DNA from: Acanthopleura granulata
Taxonomy: Eukaryota; Mollusca; Polyplacophora; Chitonida; Chitonidae
NCBI GenBank assembly: GCA_016165875.1
Contig: JABBOT010000031.1
Span: 2,105,036-2,169,035 of the forward strand
Length of the DNA stretch: 64,000 nucleotides
Direction of reading: 5' to 3'
Position 1 is the stretch's first letter. Each line of letters starts with the position of its first letter. Positions 1-13,500 of the stretch are shown here, piece after piece. A model generated the notes under the pieces. That model was not told the origin of the DNA, did not search any database, and saw nothing but the letters and a program-made list of their open reading frames with translations. The translations under genes and the position numbers were made by a program.

Positions 1-720
1 TGGGCACACTTGCGGATTTTGGCTAGGTGGGCTTTGCAGTTTAATCACCACAGATATACGCACAGCAACACATATCTCTAAATGGTGAGCCTTCCCTGGG
101 GCTATTATGGTACGTACATAAACAATCCCCAGTTATTTCTGAATGTGAACTGGCGTCTGTCTGCATGGGTAATTAGCAAAAGTTTATGTACGCGGGCACC
201 ATATGGCTTGATGTGCAGTAGAAATTTGCCGGAGGTGGGGCTGGGGCTCCCTGGGGGGCAGGGAGGCTCCCAATAAAAAGTCCAGTCCGCTGCTAACCTT
301 TTCATATTATAGATGACGTCAGTATCTTGAAGATCATAGATTTAGTCTTTAAATCCAGCTAAACCTTCCATATAGTCTAATCGTTGTGTCATAAGTTCAC
401 CTTCCTCCTACTGTAATTTCTTTTCCGCATACCACTCTATGCCATCATCCATCCTGATCATTCATGTCTCACCCATGTTAATAGATTTTGATTGACTAAC
501 GCTCACTAAAAGATCTAGCTGCGTCTTCATGGCATAATACATGAAGTCTTTGGGTACAGGCGGCAACACTTTTGTGCCATATTACATGGAGGGCGTTTTT
601 ATATGCATTTTTTGACAGACACCTAACTTGTGAATCTGTGTGCTGCTTGGTTGTTAGAGTTGCTGTGTTTAGTTAGTTAGGGTATGTAAGATTAGTCCTA
701 AGGGATATTCAGTGCATTGG
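1..720. other. Non-coding stretch, no feature recognised
   Basis: The only open frames are short and overlap on opposite strands. I see no domain, repeat unit or RNA fold. It lies directly 5' of the LINE remnant and may include decayed LINE 5' sequence, but I cannot show this. Confidence 0.5.
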
Positions 721-721
721 C

Positions 722-3200
722 TTGTGCGAAGCGATGGACTCGAGGGGACGTACGGAGTGGCTGTGGCAGAATGATCTACAGTCTGATATGGAATTCGGGC
801 CAAGTATTTTACGCTCAGGTAAACGGCGACTGAGATCAAATCCTGAAAATGCTGCTGGTAAGAAATCTCGATCTGTTTCCTCTACGCCTGAAGTTATTGT
901 CGATAGCAAAGTGGTCTTTATGAAAGCCACTGGTAACCACTATCTATCTAAAGGAAGACTGTGTCCAAGACCTCCGGTACCCTGGTGGAATGAAGAATGC
1001 AAGGAAGCCATAAAAGCTCGCAAGAAAGCTAAAAACAGAGCAAGGCATACGCTACTCCATCTTGATATAATAGACTACAAGAACAAGGAGGCTCAAAGAA
1101 TAATCAAGAGAGCCCAGAAGTCTTATTGGCGTATGTTTTGTTCTACCGTAAACCCTAACACATCTTTTAAATCGGTTTTGCAAAAGGTTAACGCAGTTAG
1201 GGGAAACCACTCTAACTCATCTGTATCCACTCTAAGTAAAGAGCATGTAATGTGTGTAAGTGATGTACATAAAGCTGATTATATTGTGTAAAAGTTTTGC
1301 TTTTTTCAGTAGCTGTGACAATTATGGTTCGGTTTTTTAAGCATTACATAGATGACTTTGAGAAGGAGTGTGACTTTTCTAATATTATACTAAACGTCAT
1401 GGTAATAAAGAATGATTTTTCTCTGGCAGATGTCAAGCAGGCTATATCTAGAAGTAGCAAGAGTTCACCGGGAGAAGATGGTGTCCATAACTGTATGTTG
1501 CGTAATATGCCAGATTCCTTTTTAAACATATTATTACTTCTCTTTAACCGTGTTTGGAATTCCATGACGATACCTTTTGGCCTGGGGTAAAGCGATTGTG
1601 GTACTTGTTCTCAAGCCCGGAAAGCTTTCTTCTAATCCGTTATCATATAAACCCATCTCTCTCTCACCAGTAATTTATGGAAACTGATTGAGCGTATGGT
1701 CAGTGCTCGCCTAACGTGGCACCTTGAAATTAAAGATCTTTTTAAATAAAACTTCTTTAGTGATGATATACATGGCTCTCATTCTGTCAAGAATGGATTA
1801 TTGCTGCGAAGTATCTGATTCAGCGGCCCAGTCAGTTAAAGGTAAGAGTATTCAATAGAAGAGTTATCTGTTTGTAGTGGTGCAATTAAAGGGACCTCGT
1901 TACGTTGTTTTCAGGTGGCCTGCAGTGAACTCCCCTTTGTCGATTAGACGTAAACTCAGAACTATGAAATACTCGCTCGTTCTCCGGTCGTCCTACGATA
2001 ACCCTGCTTCTCAATCATTAAAGCCGTCATATTATGATTTTCTGTACAATGGGCGCTATTTCAGAAACTTTTAGCATACTATCAAGAGAACTCCTTGATG
2101 ACGTGGGTGTTGACCTGACCAAGCTGGAAAAAGCTACTCCTTTCCCGCACCCCCCTTAGCTCCTCCAAGTACCTAATGTTTGCATGGCGTTGAGTGAGTA
2201 TACAAGCAAATTTGACCAACCTAACGTTATCTGCTTGTCTTTTAAAAACTGTGTGTCTAACAACCGGTCAGCCTTTCTAAAACTATTTTCAGATGCATCA
2301 AAGTGCCCAGAGACAGGGACGTGTGACATTGGGTTTGCAGTACCAGAAATAAAATTAAGTTAATTATTTAGAGTGTCTGATAAATTGTCGGTCTTCACAT
2401 GTGAGTTATTAGCAATCCTCTGTTCTTTTTACGCTGGCTTGAGGAATATAGACCAGTGAGGGCTATGATTTTTTTTTCTCATTCACCTGAAGCAAGTGAA
2501 ATTAAGAATTACTATTGGCAAACTGTGTCTCCTGTAATTTTGGAACTATTATGGCAGATAACCTCGTATTTTCAGCAGATAGAGATTTGCTTGCCATCGG
2601 TACCATCCCACATGGGAATAGTGGCTAATGAAGAAGCGCATAAGGCTGCAAAACAAGCACTTCTGCTGAATAATATATCTGTCTCATACACATTATCATG
2701 TCGAGAGATGTTCAACAAAGGTAATCCACACTTCTACTCGCTTTGGCAGAATGAGTGGGATACAACGAATAAGGGTCGTTTTTTATTTTCAATTTCACCC
2801 TTCTATCTCAAGTGGTTATGTGAGCCTATCTCAAAGACGACACGATGTCTTATTTTTCAGATTTCTGGTGTCTTTTCGCTTTTTCAAGATAAAATATCAC
2901 CCAACTGGCTGGTGTGATCTTTGTGATGCAAATGAGTCCGAAGTTCATTTTCTTTGAAGATATCCCGGATATAATGTAATCAGAACTCATGTTTGCAAAG
3001 CTACCACATTATGGTATTTTCCAGCATACATTACAGGCAATTCTGTGTCCTCCACGAAATAAAGCCAGTCTTCAATGAAGTGGCCAATTTCATTGTTAAT
3101 TCAAGGTGATTTTGAGTCTATCCAACCCTCATCCTGTTTATTTCAGTGGTATTTCTAGTAATGCAATATAAATCTACCCTTACAATTAAAGCATGGCGTA
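722..3200 (+). mobile_element. Dead non-LTR retrotransposon (LINE) with RNase H domain
   Basis: Broken frames spell successive parts of a Jockey/I-like ORF2. About 960-1270 gives the pre-RT linker (PPVPWWNEECKEAIKARKKA). About 1380-1590 gives the RT fingers (SKSSPGEDGVHNCMLRNMP), then about 1590-1750 a decayed LKPGK...YKPISLS block. About 1765-2070 gives the thumb (SRMDYCCEVSDSAAQSVKG, then LSIRRKLRTMKYSLVLRS). RNase H follows at about 2290-2660 and a C-terminal CxxC...H zinc motif at about 2905-2960. The endonuclease is absent upstream. The RT palm with the catalytic YxDD is missing between about 1750 and 1765. Many stops and shifts are present, so the copy is inactive. The opening MDSRGRTEWLWQ segment may come from the element's ORF1, joined by deletion. 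Confidence 0.85.
2290..2960 (+). pseudogene. Broken RNase H and terminal zinc motif of the LINE
   Basis: Frame pieces read FSDASKCPETGTCDIGFAVP (first acidic strand), VSDKLSVFTCELLAI (second strand with the conserved Glu) and LPSVPSHMGIVANEEAHKAA, matching the conserved 'PSHvGi.GNE.AD..AK' end of LINE RNase H. Next comes CDLCDANESEVHFL, the usual C-terminal CxxC...H motif. Stops and frameshifts separate the pieces, so no active protein can be made. Confidence 0.8.
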
Positions 3201-3262
3201 CATCCCTTTTTACATGAGCTTGGAAAACGCCAAATTCATAATTTCACACACTCACATATTCA

Positions 3263-3530
3263 ATACAGGCACTCGTTGTTACTTGGCTGTATAAGCTTTG
3301 TTTTCCGTCCCCTAAGGTATCGTATTTTACGTATAGATTGTCGTAAAACATTTGATATAATTTCTACTCTGTAATAGTTTTTGGCAGACACTCGTTGTAA
3401 CTTGGCTGCATAAGCTTCGTTCCGCTCAGGGCATCCTGTCCTGATCAGAGTTAAAAGAAGACCAGGAAACAAAAGAATTCCAGTCAGAATTAAAAGAGGA
3501 CCAGGAAACAAAAGAATTCCAGTCGTCTCA
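3263..3530 (+). repeat. Two nested short direct duplications
   Basis: The phrase 'ttacttggctgtataagctt' near 3277 recurs with few changes near 3398. A unit of about 39 bp (core 'gaccaggaaacaaaagaatt') is directly repeated at about 3448-3486 and 3487-3525. Nothing here is recognisably coding. It may be the decayed 3' end of the neighbouring LINE. Confidence 0.6.
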
Positions 3531-6045
3531 ACCAGTCGTTCCTCGTTTTATATCCCAGTTTAAGTATACCACGCGACAGTTGTATATGCCATTTACTCTG
3601 ACTGAACTATACATTTGATAATAACCCGTTATGCCGGCCAAACTACCCTTTCACGAAAGAATTCTAATTGCAACTGTACATCTATATATTTACATGATAG
3701 ACATCTGGTTTGCCTTGTTATGTATCATAGTAGAGAGCATTTTTTTTTTTTACGCACAAGGAAATTTTCTATATACACAAGAATTTTAGTATTTCAGTCC
3801 GGAAATACCAAGTTGCTTAAAGGTGACTAGCAGGAGTTTAGAACCTTTGATTAGTTTTACCTGAAAGATTATAATTTCAACTCAGAAAAATATTGGAGGC
3901 TTTTATTTCAAATGCCTTGCCTTCTTCCAAGTTCCAGGTGAATAAGAGACGAGGTTTAATCCCCTAAACTTCTATATACGCTAAGCGAAACGGTAAGTGG
4001 TCGCGGTCCTAAAACGATCGACCAATCGGGCGCGAGGAGCTATGGGTGTTCGACGGGAGGAATGAAGCAGACATGCTTCTGGGCTTAAAACACATTCAGA
4101 GGTTATGCATGTGTATGCATTGCTGAAACCCATGACATTTTACGCGACGGGCAATTCTATTTCAACACGTAATTGGGTTAAACAGAATGTAATGTCGGGA
4201 CAACTATGCACATGTCTTCATAACATCTGTGAGTACTTCAGTCCAAGTGAATTCGAATGATCAGTGGGAATTCCCTTTTTGTTTCCTACACTCTAAACCC
4301 GGTCCTTTTCCTTTGGTTTCACCAGAGCAGACACTGTAGTAAATATCCTCCAATGACACGACATCTCGGGCTTTACGAGAAAAAATAAACCGATCTTAGC
4401 TAGTGTAGCCTATGTTGTGAAAAGAATGCCAATGGCCTTAAGCGTCAGCAGGGGCTACATATGAGGTAGTCTAGTTATCAGTTGTATCCAAATTCTGATA
4501 TATTTTAACTGTGTATAATGACAGCATAGAAATTTATAGTGCATGAACTACCCAAGACTGTCTGTGTGGCAGTATTGTTCAATCGGTGCTCCAACACTCA
4601 TCAATTCGGAGCCAAGTCTGCGACGCAACCAATCGAATTTCACATGTGTAACCTTAATCCAAAGTGCAAAGGCACAGTGGGTGAATCTACCAGTTTAGCT
4701 CTAGTCTTACGCCTTCGGTTGCATTCTGACTTAATGACTGGTCGAGAGATTTGATCCTATTGGATCACCATGATTGGAGGCTCCAGGAATTATTTTGACA
4801 TTACACCTTAATATGACAGAAGGCCAGCGTCTGTCTGTTTAGCTGGTTTGATCTCCATCCCTACAGGTGCATCAAATGTTCTTTTGTTTGTAAGATTTTA
4901 GACAAATCTTCAAAACAACACACGCGGACACATGTTGGATCGTCTTTGTTGTCAATCCATTAGGAGAAGTACTATTTGATTGGATAATATATTTGCGTTA
5001 AAATTCATCAGCTAAGCTTGGTTATTACTGCATGCTGGATGAAGGCAGGAAGCGTAGCTATAGGCGAAATGTCTGACTTGATAAAACGAAGATGATGGCT
5101 GTATGCTACATGTTTTTCAATTCTGTATTCGATGACGAAAAAACTGAGTAAACCTTTGAAGCTTGTGATCTCGTCTGTATTTACAATCATATATATATAT
5201 ATATATATATATTACTTTCCTAGTAAAAGAAAAGGTAAGTTTAAACAAAATGGTTTCGCTTTTTAATATGACCATATGGTTGCAATTATCCAACCTGATC
5301 AGCCTTGCCACATTGTATGCGATATAGAGCACTGTACAAATAAATGGCTCTTCATCCACTCCCCAAAAGCTACAGACTGGAGATCTTACAATTTTCATTT
5401 TAACCAGTTGAGTATTAGCGGCGAGTTGTTTGTGCAAAAGTTTATATTGAAATTGCCAGAGGTTTGAATTAATGTGCAAGACTTTGTCATTGAGTGGTTT
5501 CCGAATCCCAGTTTATACTAACCTAATTCATTTTCACATTTTCGCTGGCTTTCTGGGGCCAGGCTATTGGACACAAGTCTCTCATATACAAACCTACACA
5601 AGCTCTCTTTGTTTTATTATATGCGGGATGGATGGGGTAATAAAACTATGTCTGTCTAACTTTCTTGAACTTAAATACTCCTTCCAAGCTTTAAATAAAT
5701 GACGTGGTAAACAATCATAGTCTAAATAAGTACCCCGTAATTTGAACTTTTGTTTCAGTGTGTCAAATATTGAGCAATTTTCCATTCACGTCTAAAATGT
5801 TCCGAAGGTAACACAGCCTGTCGTTATACTACTGATGTATAAACACAGTTTTGTTGCCTCTTGTGCTTATTCACAGAGGCTGGTCTAATATCGTGCTATC
5901 TGCTGTGGTACATCTGTTCACTTTTTCCTCAAATTCCACCAAAGCGGCTATTACTTCTTTTCGAAAAGGATTGTAAATTAGCTTTAGTTCGACATATAAT
6001 GCTGCGATTATACACAGCCAGAAAACTGGTGATGGGTTGCTGTCA
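3531..6045. other. Non-coding stretch with one AT microsatellite
   Basis: No open frame here resembles a known family. A (AT)n run sits at 5189-5212. A perfect GGGAATTCCC palindrome occurs at 4266-4275, but in isolation it is not evidence of a regulatory site. Confidence 0.5.
5189..5212. repeat. (AT)n microsatellite
   Basis: Twelve uninterrupted AT dinucleotides. Confidence 0.95.
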
Positions 6046-6265
6046 TCAACAATAATTGGTGATGAGAAATCCCATCACCATTTATTGGTGATCGGGTGAA
6101 GCCATCATCATTATTGGTGATGAGAAATTGTGATGGCCTACCCCCATCACCATTAATTATTGATGAGGGTGTCATCACCATTTATTTGTGATCAGAAATA
6201 CGGATGGCTTGAAGGATGGCCCAAATTTACACCTGTTTAAAGATGTCATCACTATTCATTGACAA
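6046..6265. repeat. Cluster of GGTGAT/ATCACC palindromes, left block
   Basis: Units such as 'ttggtgatgagaaa' alternate with 'ccatcaccattta' every 20-30 bases, making a chain of short inverted repeats. A similar block lies at 8505-8745 with about 2.2 kb of unrecognised sequence between. The pair may be the decayed ends of a foldback-type transposon. Confidence 0.6.
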
Positions 6266-8504
6266 TGACACCGATAGATCTGTACAGTTTGTATGTGTAT
6301 ATTAATGTCTAAATTTCCTGAAGGTGGAAATATCATATACACAGATATATAGATTTCTGTCAGTCATGTGGCTGAAATATTTCGAGTAACACTTGCATAT
6401 ATACATGTATATATTACATACTCAACAATGGGGAAAAAACTTTGTTGTCTGGAAGGGTGGTTTTGTAGTAAGTCCCCTCCATAAAAACTGCACGATCAGT
6501 AATCTCTTATCAAAACACTATGTGTGGCTGCTCACCCGTTGTAGTGGGTTGTTTTTAGTCGCAGATTACTTGAGGGATGTCAGTTTCATACAAACTGGAC
6601 CCTCCCGGCTATACGTAAAGTCCAAAGACTGTGAATGGAGAAGAAAAGGGGAAGTATTGGGCAATTTGTGCACGAATTGAAGATTTAAAACCAACCTTCC
6701 AAAGTTTGTTTTACATTTTTTTTAGTTCCAAGGCAACAAATTTTAACATGGGTCATAACATACACTTAATCGCGGATAATAAATACCTCCTTGTAAAGGG
6801 ACGTAACTGTGGAAATAATTTTGATCAATCAGAACGTAGGTATATGTTAAGCCCGATTAGCAGATATGACATGAATCGGGCCCTCAAATCATTACCATTC
6901 TATCTTTTGAAAGTACATAACACGAGTCCTATAGGCCCCACGAACGCGAATTCAACTCGATTACCGATGGTTGGCTGCTGCCCCTTGTATTGTCAGTGCA
7001 TAGACAACAATAAAGAGCTGGCAGGATGCAGTCCTGTTTTAGCAGATTTTGGCTGCACAAACAGGGCGTCGAATACAGGCGGGCTCGACATCAGCATAGA
7101 GCGCAGAGCCCGCTTCACGTCAAAATGTCGGCCTCTACTGACAGCTACATGAGCTTACGCCGATGAAGCGAATGTTTCTCAAAGTCTAAAAAATTATCGG
7201 ATGGTGTTATTTAAATCTTCAAACCGCATTCTTTTCATTACAATTTACGTTACACTTTCCCGGTCATCTCTTTTAAATGTTGATAATTATATATATTTAT
7301 TTATATACTATGGAGCTTTTCAAGATAATACGCGCACATACTCTGTTTTCTTAGAACGTATGCACTCGCATGCATGGAATACCTCCTGAGATAAGACTTG
7401 CCCAAGAGTTGGTGTATGTTTTTTCTTTATACAAGCCAAGGAAAATACATGCCCACGTGCACGATTGTCAGTTTGCGTGCCAATTTCTAAAGAGAAGCAT
7501 CCTGAAATGCTGCCAGTGAAAGTCGGCATAAAATTCATACGGTACAGAAAGTTTGTATGAAACTTCATATTTTTTCTTACCTTTGGCTTGGTTCTAAGAT
7601 TTCTTTCGAGGACCTGGCTTAACAACTGGTTAAATTTTGCAACCAGTTCATCAGTTTTTCCCTTTGATCCTGTTTAAATTATGGTGTCTAATGTTTGTCT
7701 GCAACTATGGAGCATCGCTGTATCACATTTAGTTTCAAGCTTTTTGAAGAAGCACATTAAATACAGATAAAAGATTGATGCCTTCCAGCCTGTCAATTTG
7801 ACTATATTTAGCCGTTTCTAAGTGGTTGCTGTTTGCCTGCATGATATCTCTATGCACTATGCAACTGGATTTAACAAAGCTTAGATATTTCTCTTGTTCA
7901 CTGAACCACTCAGTTGTGCGTCTTTTGGTGATTGCACTACTCCTAACAAATACTAATATTTTTCTACATATCTTTTTATTTAGGCCACCCTGCCTATCGA
8001 CAAAGTTTACGGGGATGTCATCGGAAGAGTTCAATCCTTGGGACGACAGAAAGGATATCCAAATTGCGGCAGACAGCCTCATGACGAACTACCTCCATGA
8101 GCGAGGTTCTGCTGGTGGTGGCTGCACTGTGCCACCAACAAGATATTCCGTTCTACACTCATGTGAAACTAGATCTTAGGCATAGTGAACAGGCGGTTTT
8201 TGGACTGCCCAGTGTTGATAGAGAGGACTACCGAGAAGTTGTGTATTCCTGTGATATTTTATACAAGAGCAACTTAGGCATTGTGAACGATACTCTTCGG
8301 GTTTGCTGTGAGTTTTTAGTGTAGCATCATTTCAGTGGGCTGTTAAAAGCTAACAAATGTGATTCATTTGATTTTGGTTTACTCTGGGATTTTATTATTT
8401 CACATGTGTGAAAGTGGCCAGTAAAAACATCAAGAGACGCCGAATTGTTTTAAATATCATGTACAAAAATGACATTACGCAGGTGTTTGTTTTTAATTGA
8501 TCAG
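6266..8504. other. Unrecognised sequence between the two GGTGAT blocks
   Basis: Open frames of 173 codons (6631-7152, +) and 117 codons (7826-8179, +) occur, but neither resembles a known transposase or cellular family and overlapping frames are open too. If the flanking blocks are transposon ends, this is the decayed interior. Confidence 0.35.
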
Positions 8505-8745
8505 CCCATCACCAAGACATGGTGATCAGCCCATCACTGAAAAGTGGTGATCAGGACATCACCAAAAAATTGTGATTAATAAAGACTCTCATCATTTCCA
8601 GCCATCACAAAAAAATAAATTTTGGTGATGACGATAAATGGTGACGGTCTTCAGTCATTACCATATTTTGGTGATGTGCTGATCACTATGTTTTGGTGAT
8701 GTGCTTATCACCATTTTTTGGAGATACTTCTCACCATTTTTTCCG
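8505..8745. repeat. Cluster of GGTGAT/ATCACC palindromes, right block
   Basis: Same unit family as 6046-6265, for example 'cagcccatcaccaagacatg' followed by 'gtgatcagcccatcac', and later 'ttttggtgatgtgc' repeated. Units are degenerate. Confidence 0.6.
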
Positions 8746-9453
8746 TTGTATGTAGTGTGTGCAGTTTCTCAAGTGTAAAGTATTAGGCGAGAAGGCATTT
8801 CCATTAGTTTTCTTTCGCTGCCATGCACCACAGTTATGTGATTTTAATGCTTTAAAAATTCTTTTATTTCCAAAGTAATTGATTTGCTCTTCTACAATAC
8901 CCTTTGTCTCAGTTATTTCTGTTCCATCAGTTGAAATAAAATTTGTGTATAACCTTATCAGTGTACTTTCTATTTTCTAAGATGCAAAAGTAGTTTTTGG
9001 TTTTTCGTCTCTTTCAAACCATCTAGCTTTTGTTCTTAACAACACTCCTTTTATTTTCATTTCTCCGATGCTCTCTGATTCTCTCTCTCTGTCGTTTAGT
9101 TGTTGTAACTTGCAACACAGCATGGCTTGTATACCTTAGCGTATTTGTTTTCCTTTCCAATTCCTTGCCCAATTACATTTTCGGTTTTCTTCTTCTAAGC
9201 TGAGAATGATGTAGATTGCCCCTTTACATCGTTAGAAACGTATCTAAAAATAAGTCATCTCGTGCTGAAAATTGTATATCTGTGTGATGTATTTTTATAA
9301 CCGAGATCTTACAACACAAGCCTAATTACTCTGCTCTGTATTTAAGCACCGCTTTGAATACCACAAATACAACATATAAGTACGAGATAAAAACTGAAAG
9401 TTACAAGTAAACATTTAAAAGCCATAACTTGCTCCCATGTCACGCTCGCAGAC

Positions 9454-9492
<39 letters not shown>

Positions 9493-10443
9493 TATTTTGT
9501 GCATGGTTCGGCTCTTGTAAGGCGTGTCATACAACTGCGTGTTGGCATTTTCCATCCGTCACATTGAAAAATTAATCAATTACTATTTTTATTTACTTCT
9601 TCGTGTGAGGTTCTCTTGGTCACTGCTCTGTATTAGCGTGCTATCCACCTCGGACACGGAGATCTCATGAATACATTAAGAGCAATATGTAACGTAAACT
9701 CACATAACTAGTAAGCACCATGTATGTGAAGAATTCCTAAAATTAACATTCCACCACGGAGCCATATGGACTATCTCACTTTCTAAATAGATACCCCCAC
9801 TTTCTTTTAGCGCATGCACATTTGTAGGAAAGGGACTGACGACTTCAGTGGATTATGTCATTCCCAGACAAGTAAAACGTCTTTGTGTAATACACAGAGC
9901 GTGATTCACAGTGACGACCTACTTTCGATTCGGCAGGCTGTTCGGCATGCACTGGTAATAAAGGTGCTTCAAATGTATACCCTGTCATTTCCGTCGGACC
10001 TAAAATGCACTTGTTAACAGAAAGCAAATATTACGCTGTGCTTAATTTGAGGTATTCGTGTATTATTTTGGCACATGAGTGATATCTCAGGCCTGTAATT
10101 TGAGCAAAAGCTGTAAAGTATGGAACCCCGCCAAATATTAGCGACGGTAGAACCGACCCGGAAAACACAAGATGTTAGTGCTCAGTGGGCTTGGTTTGGA
10201 GATCGGGCAGCGGACGGTAGGAGCTATACTGTATGGGGATGGCAAATGTCTACGCGATTCGGGCAGGCGTTGTGGTTGTTTACGGTGAGATGTCGTCGGC
10301 AGAGAGCGGTTGATAAAGACACACCGAATCACACACAAGTCGATTTCATTTAGAACACAGTCGTAAACAAGACATACGTGAAAATTTCACTGAGTGACCT
10401 ACATACAGTACAAGTACCATATACCCTGGCCGACTGGTCTACA
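8746..10443. other. Upstream region of the RLR gene, no gene recognised
   Basis: AT-rich sequence with a poly-T run at 9459-9489 and short chance frames only. The last few hundred bases should hold the promoter and 5' UTR of the RLR gene, but I see no convincing TATA box or interferon-type element. Confidence 0.4.
9459..9489. repeat. Poly-T run
   Basis: About 31 consecutive T on the + strand, possibly the A-tail of an old minus-strand retroposon. No associated body is recognisable. Confidence 0.9.
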
Positions 10444-10588
10444 ATGGCAGCCAAGGATTCGTATTCTGAGTTCCGATTCAGCGGGAACGTCACGAAAAAT
10501 TTCGACCAGCACAGGCGGTTTTTTGTGACACATCTTCGCTGTACAGATTTTCTACCCTACATGATGCATGTTGAAGGATTTGACAAAG
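10444..10588 (+). CDS. RLR exon 1: start and first half of CARD1
   Basis: The ATG sits in a good context (ACAATGG). The peptide contains NFDQHRRFFVTHLRC and FLPYMMHVEGF, typical of the first three helices of an RLR CARD. The donor 'gtaaga' leaves phase 1 and joins exon 2 in frame. An upstream in-frame ATG at 10378 exists but has a weaker context and the intervening peptide has no family match. An upstream non-coding exon cannot be excluded. Confidence 0.75.
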
Positions 10589-13500
10589 GTAAGATTTATC
10601 CGCCATTGTTGATAACTTAACATTGGTAATTACAACAGCAGTGGACCTATACTGACATGGGACACGTAGACATTGTGAGGCTCATAGGGCAGTGGACATA
10701 CATGAAGATGTAAGGGAGGTTTGACAGTCGACATACTTGTAGATGTGAGGCTGATCTAGCAGTAGACATACTTGTCGATATAACCCTGGTATGGCAGTGG
10801 GCATACCCGTAGCCTAGCATGGCAGCGGTGATATTTATAGATAGCGTGGTGTTGCAGTGGACATACTGGTAGATGTGAGGCTGGTATGGCAGTGGACATA
10901 CTTGTAGGTGTGAGGCAGTTATGGCAGCGGGCATATTTGTAGAGGTGAGGCTGGTATGGTAGTGGTCATACCTGTAGACATCAGGCTGGTATGGCAGTGG
11001 ACATTCCTGTGGACTTGAGGCTGGTATGGGAGTGAGCAAACTAGTAGCTGTGGTTCTGGCATGACAGCGGACATACTTGTACATGTGAGGCTGGTATGGC
11101 AGTTTGCGTAGTTGTAGATGTATGGCTGGTATGACAGTGGACATACCTGTGGATTTGAGGCTGATATCACAGTGGACATACCTGTAGATTTGTGGCTGGT
11201 ATGGCAGTGGACATACTTGTAGGTGTGAGGCTGCCTATGGCAGTGAGCATAGTTGTAGGTGTGAGGCTGGTATGACAGTGAAAATGCCTGTGGATTGGAG
11301 ATTGGTATGGTAGTGAAAATACTTGTAGATGTAAAGCTGTTGTGGCAGTGGGCAAACTTCCAGATGTGAAGCTTGTATAGCTGAGGACATACTTGTAGAT
11401 GTGAGGCTTGTATACCACTGGACATACTTGTAGATGTGAGGCTGGTATATCAGTGGGCATATTTGGAGATCTGAAGCTAGTGTGGCAGTGGGCAAACTTC
11501 CAGATGTGAAGCTTTTATAGCTGAGGACATACTTGTAGATGTGAGGCTGGCATGGCAGTGGACATATTTGGAGATCTGAAGCTGGTGTGGCAGTGGGCAT
11601 ACCTGTAGAGATTAGCATGATATGGCAGTGGGCATACTTGTATGACAGTGGGCGTATTTATAGATGTGAATTTGGTAAGACAGTGGGCTTATTTATAGAA
11701 GTATACCTGGTATGGCAGTGGGTATACTTGTAGATATGAGGCTGGTATGGCATTGGGAATATTTACAGAAGTAAGGGTGGGATCGCAGTGGACATACTTG
11801 TAGATGTGTGACTACCATGGCAGTGGTCATACTTTCAGATGTGTGGCTGATATAGGACTGGACATATCTGTAGGCATTAGGCCCATATTCCAGTGGGCCT
11901 ACTTGTAGGTGTGAGACTGAAATGGCAGTGGGCGTATTTATACATGTGAAATTGTTAAGGCAGTGGGGGTACTTATAGAAGTAAGCCTGGCATGGCAGTT
12001 TACATACTAGTAGATATGAGGCTGGTATGGCAGCTGACGTATTTATAGATGTGCGGTTGATATGGCAGTGGGCGTATTTATAGAAATAAGCCTGGTATGG
12101 CAGGGGTCATATTGGCAGATGTGAGGCTGGTATCTAGGTAGGCGTATTTGTAGATGTGAGACTGCTAAGGCATTAGACATACCTGTAGATGTGAGGCTGG
12201 TATTATAGTGGACATACCTGCAGATGTGAGGCTGGTATGGCAGTGGGCATACATGTAGATTTTAGGCTGGTATTATGGTGGACATACCTGAAAGTGTGTC
12301 GCTTTTATGGCAGTGGGCGTACCAGTAGAAGTGATGTTGGTATTTCAGTGGACATACTTGCAGATGTGAGGCTGGTATGAGAGTGGACATACCTGTAGAT
12401 GTGAGGCTGGTATGAGAGTGGACATACCTGTAGATGTTAGGCTGGTATGGCAGTGGACATACTTGTAGATTTTAGGCTGGTAATAAAGTGGACATACCTG
12501 GAGATGTGAGACTGGTATGACAGGGGACATACTTGTAGATAGGATGCTGATATGGCAGTGGACTTACTAAGCCTGTAGATTATAGCCTGGTGTGACAGTG
12601 GACATAGCTGTAGATTTGAACCTGGTGTGAGAGTGGAAATACTTGTAGATTTTAGGCTGATATTACATTGGACATACCTGCAGATGTGAGGCTGGTATGA
12701 CAGTGGACATACTTGTAGATGTGGGGCTGGTATGGCAGTTGGCACACTTGTAGATGTGAGGCTGGTGTGACAGTGGACACACTTGAAGATGTGAGGCTTG
12801 TATGACAATGGGCAAATGCGTAGATGTCAGTCTGGTGTGGCAGTGGACATATCTGTAGAGGTCAGACTCTTATTGCAGTGGACATACTTGTAGATATGAG
12901 GCTGACATGGCAGTGGACGTATTTATAAATGTGAGATTGGTATGTAGACTGTAGATTTTAGGCTGGTATGACAGCAGACATACCTGTAGATGTGAGACTG
13001 GTATGGAAGTGGACATACTTGTACATGTTAGGCTGGTATGACAGTGGACATTCCTGTGGACCTGAAGCTGGTATGGGAGTGGACATTCTTGTGGACTTGA
13101 GGCTGGTATGGGAGTGGGCAAACTGGTAGCTGTGGTTCTGGCATGACAGTGGACATACTTGTACATGTGAGGCTGGTATGGCAGTTTGCGTAGTTGTAGA
13201 TGTATGGCTGATATGACAGTGGACATACCTGTAGATGTGAGGCTGGTATGACAGTGGACATACCTGTAGATGTGGGGCTGGTTTGAGAGTGAACATGCCA
13301 GTGGATTTCAGCCTGGTTTGGGTGTGGGTGTACTTGTAGATGTGAGGCTGGTATGGCGATGGTCGTTCTTGTAGATGTGAAACTGGTATGACATTGGACA
13401 TACCTGGAGATGTGAGGCTGGTATGGCAGTGGGCATACTTGTAGATGTGAGGCTGGTAGGGCAGACGGCATACTTGTAGATACGAGGCTGGTATAGCAGG

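Noticed and set aside
4266..4275. Perfect palindromic kappa-B-like site GGGAATTCCC
   Set aside because: Single site 6 kb from the RLR start, with no cluster of similar sites. A chance match is plausible.
6631..7152. 173-codon + strand frame as a gene
   Set aside because: No family resemblance, no splice or promoter context, and ordinary composition for chance frames. Kept only as part of the unknown interior between GGTGAT blocks.
7960..8324. Exon-like segment after a good acceptor near 7983
   Set aside because: Several frames are open, none resembles a known domain, and no partner exons were found.
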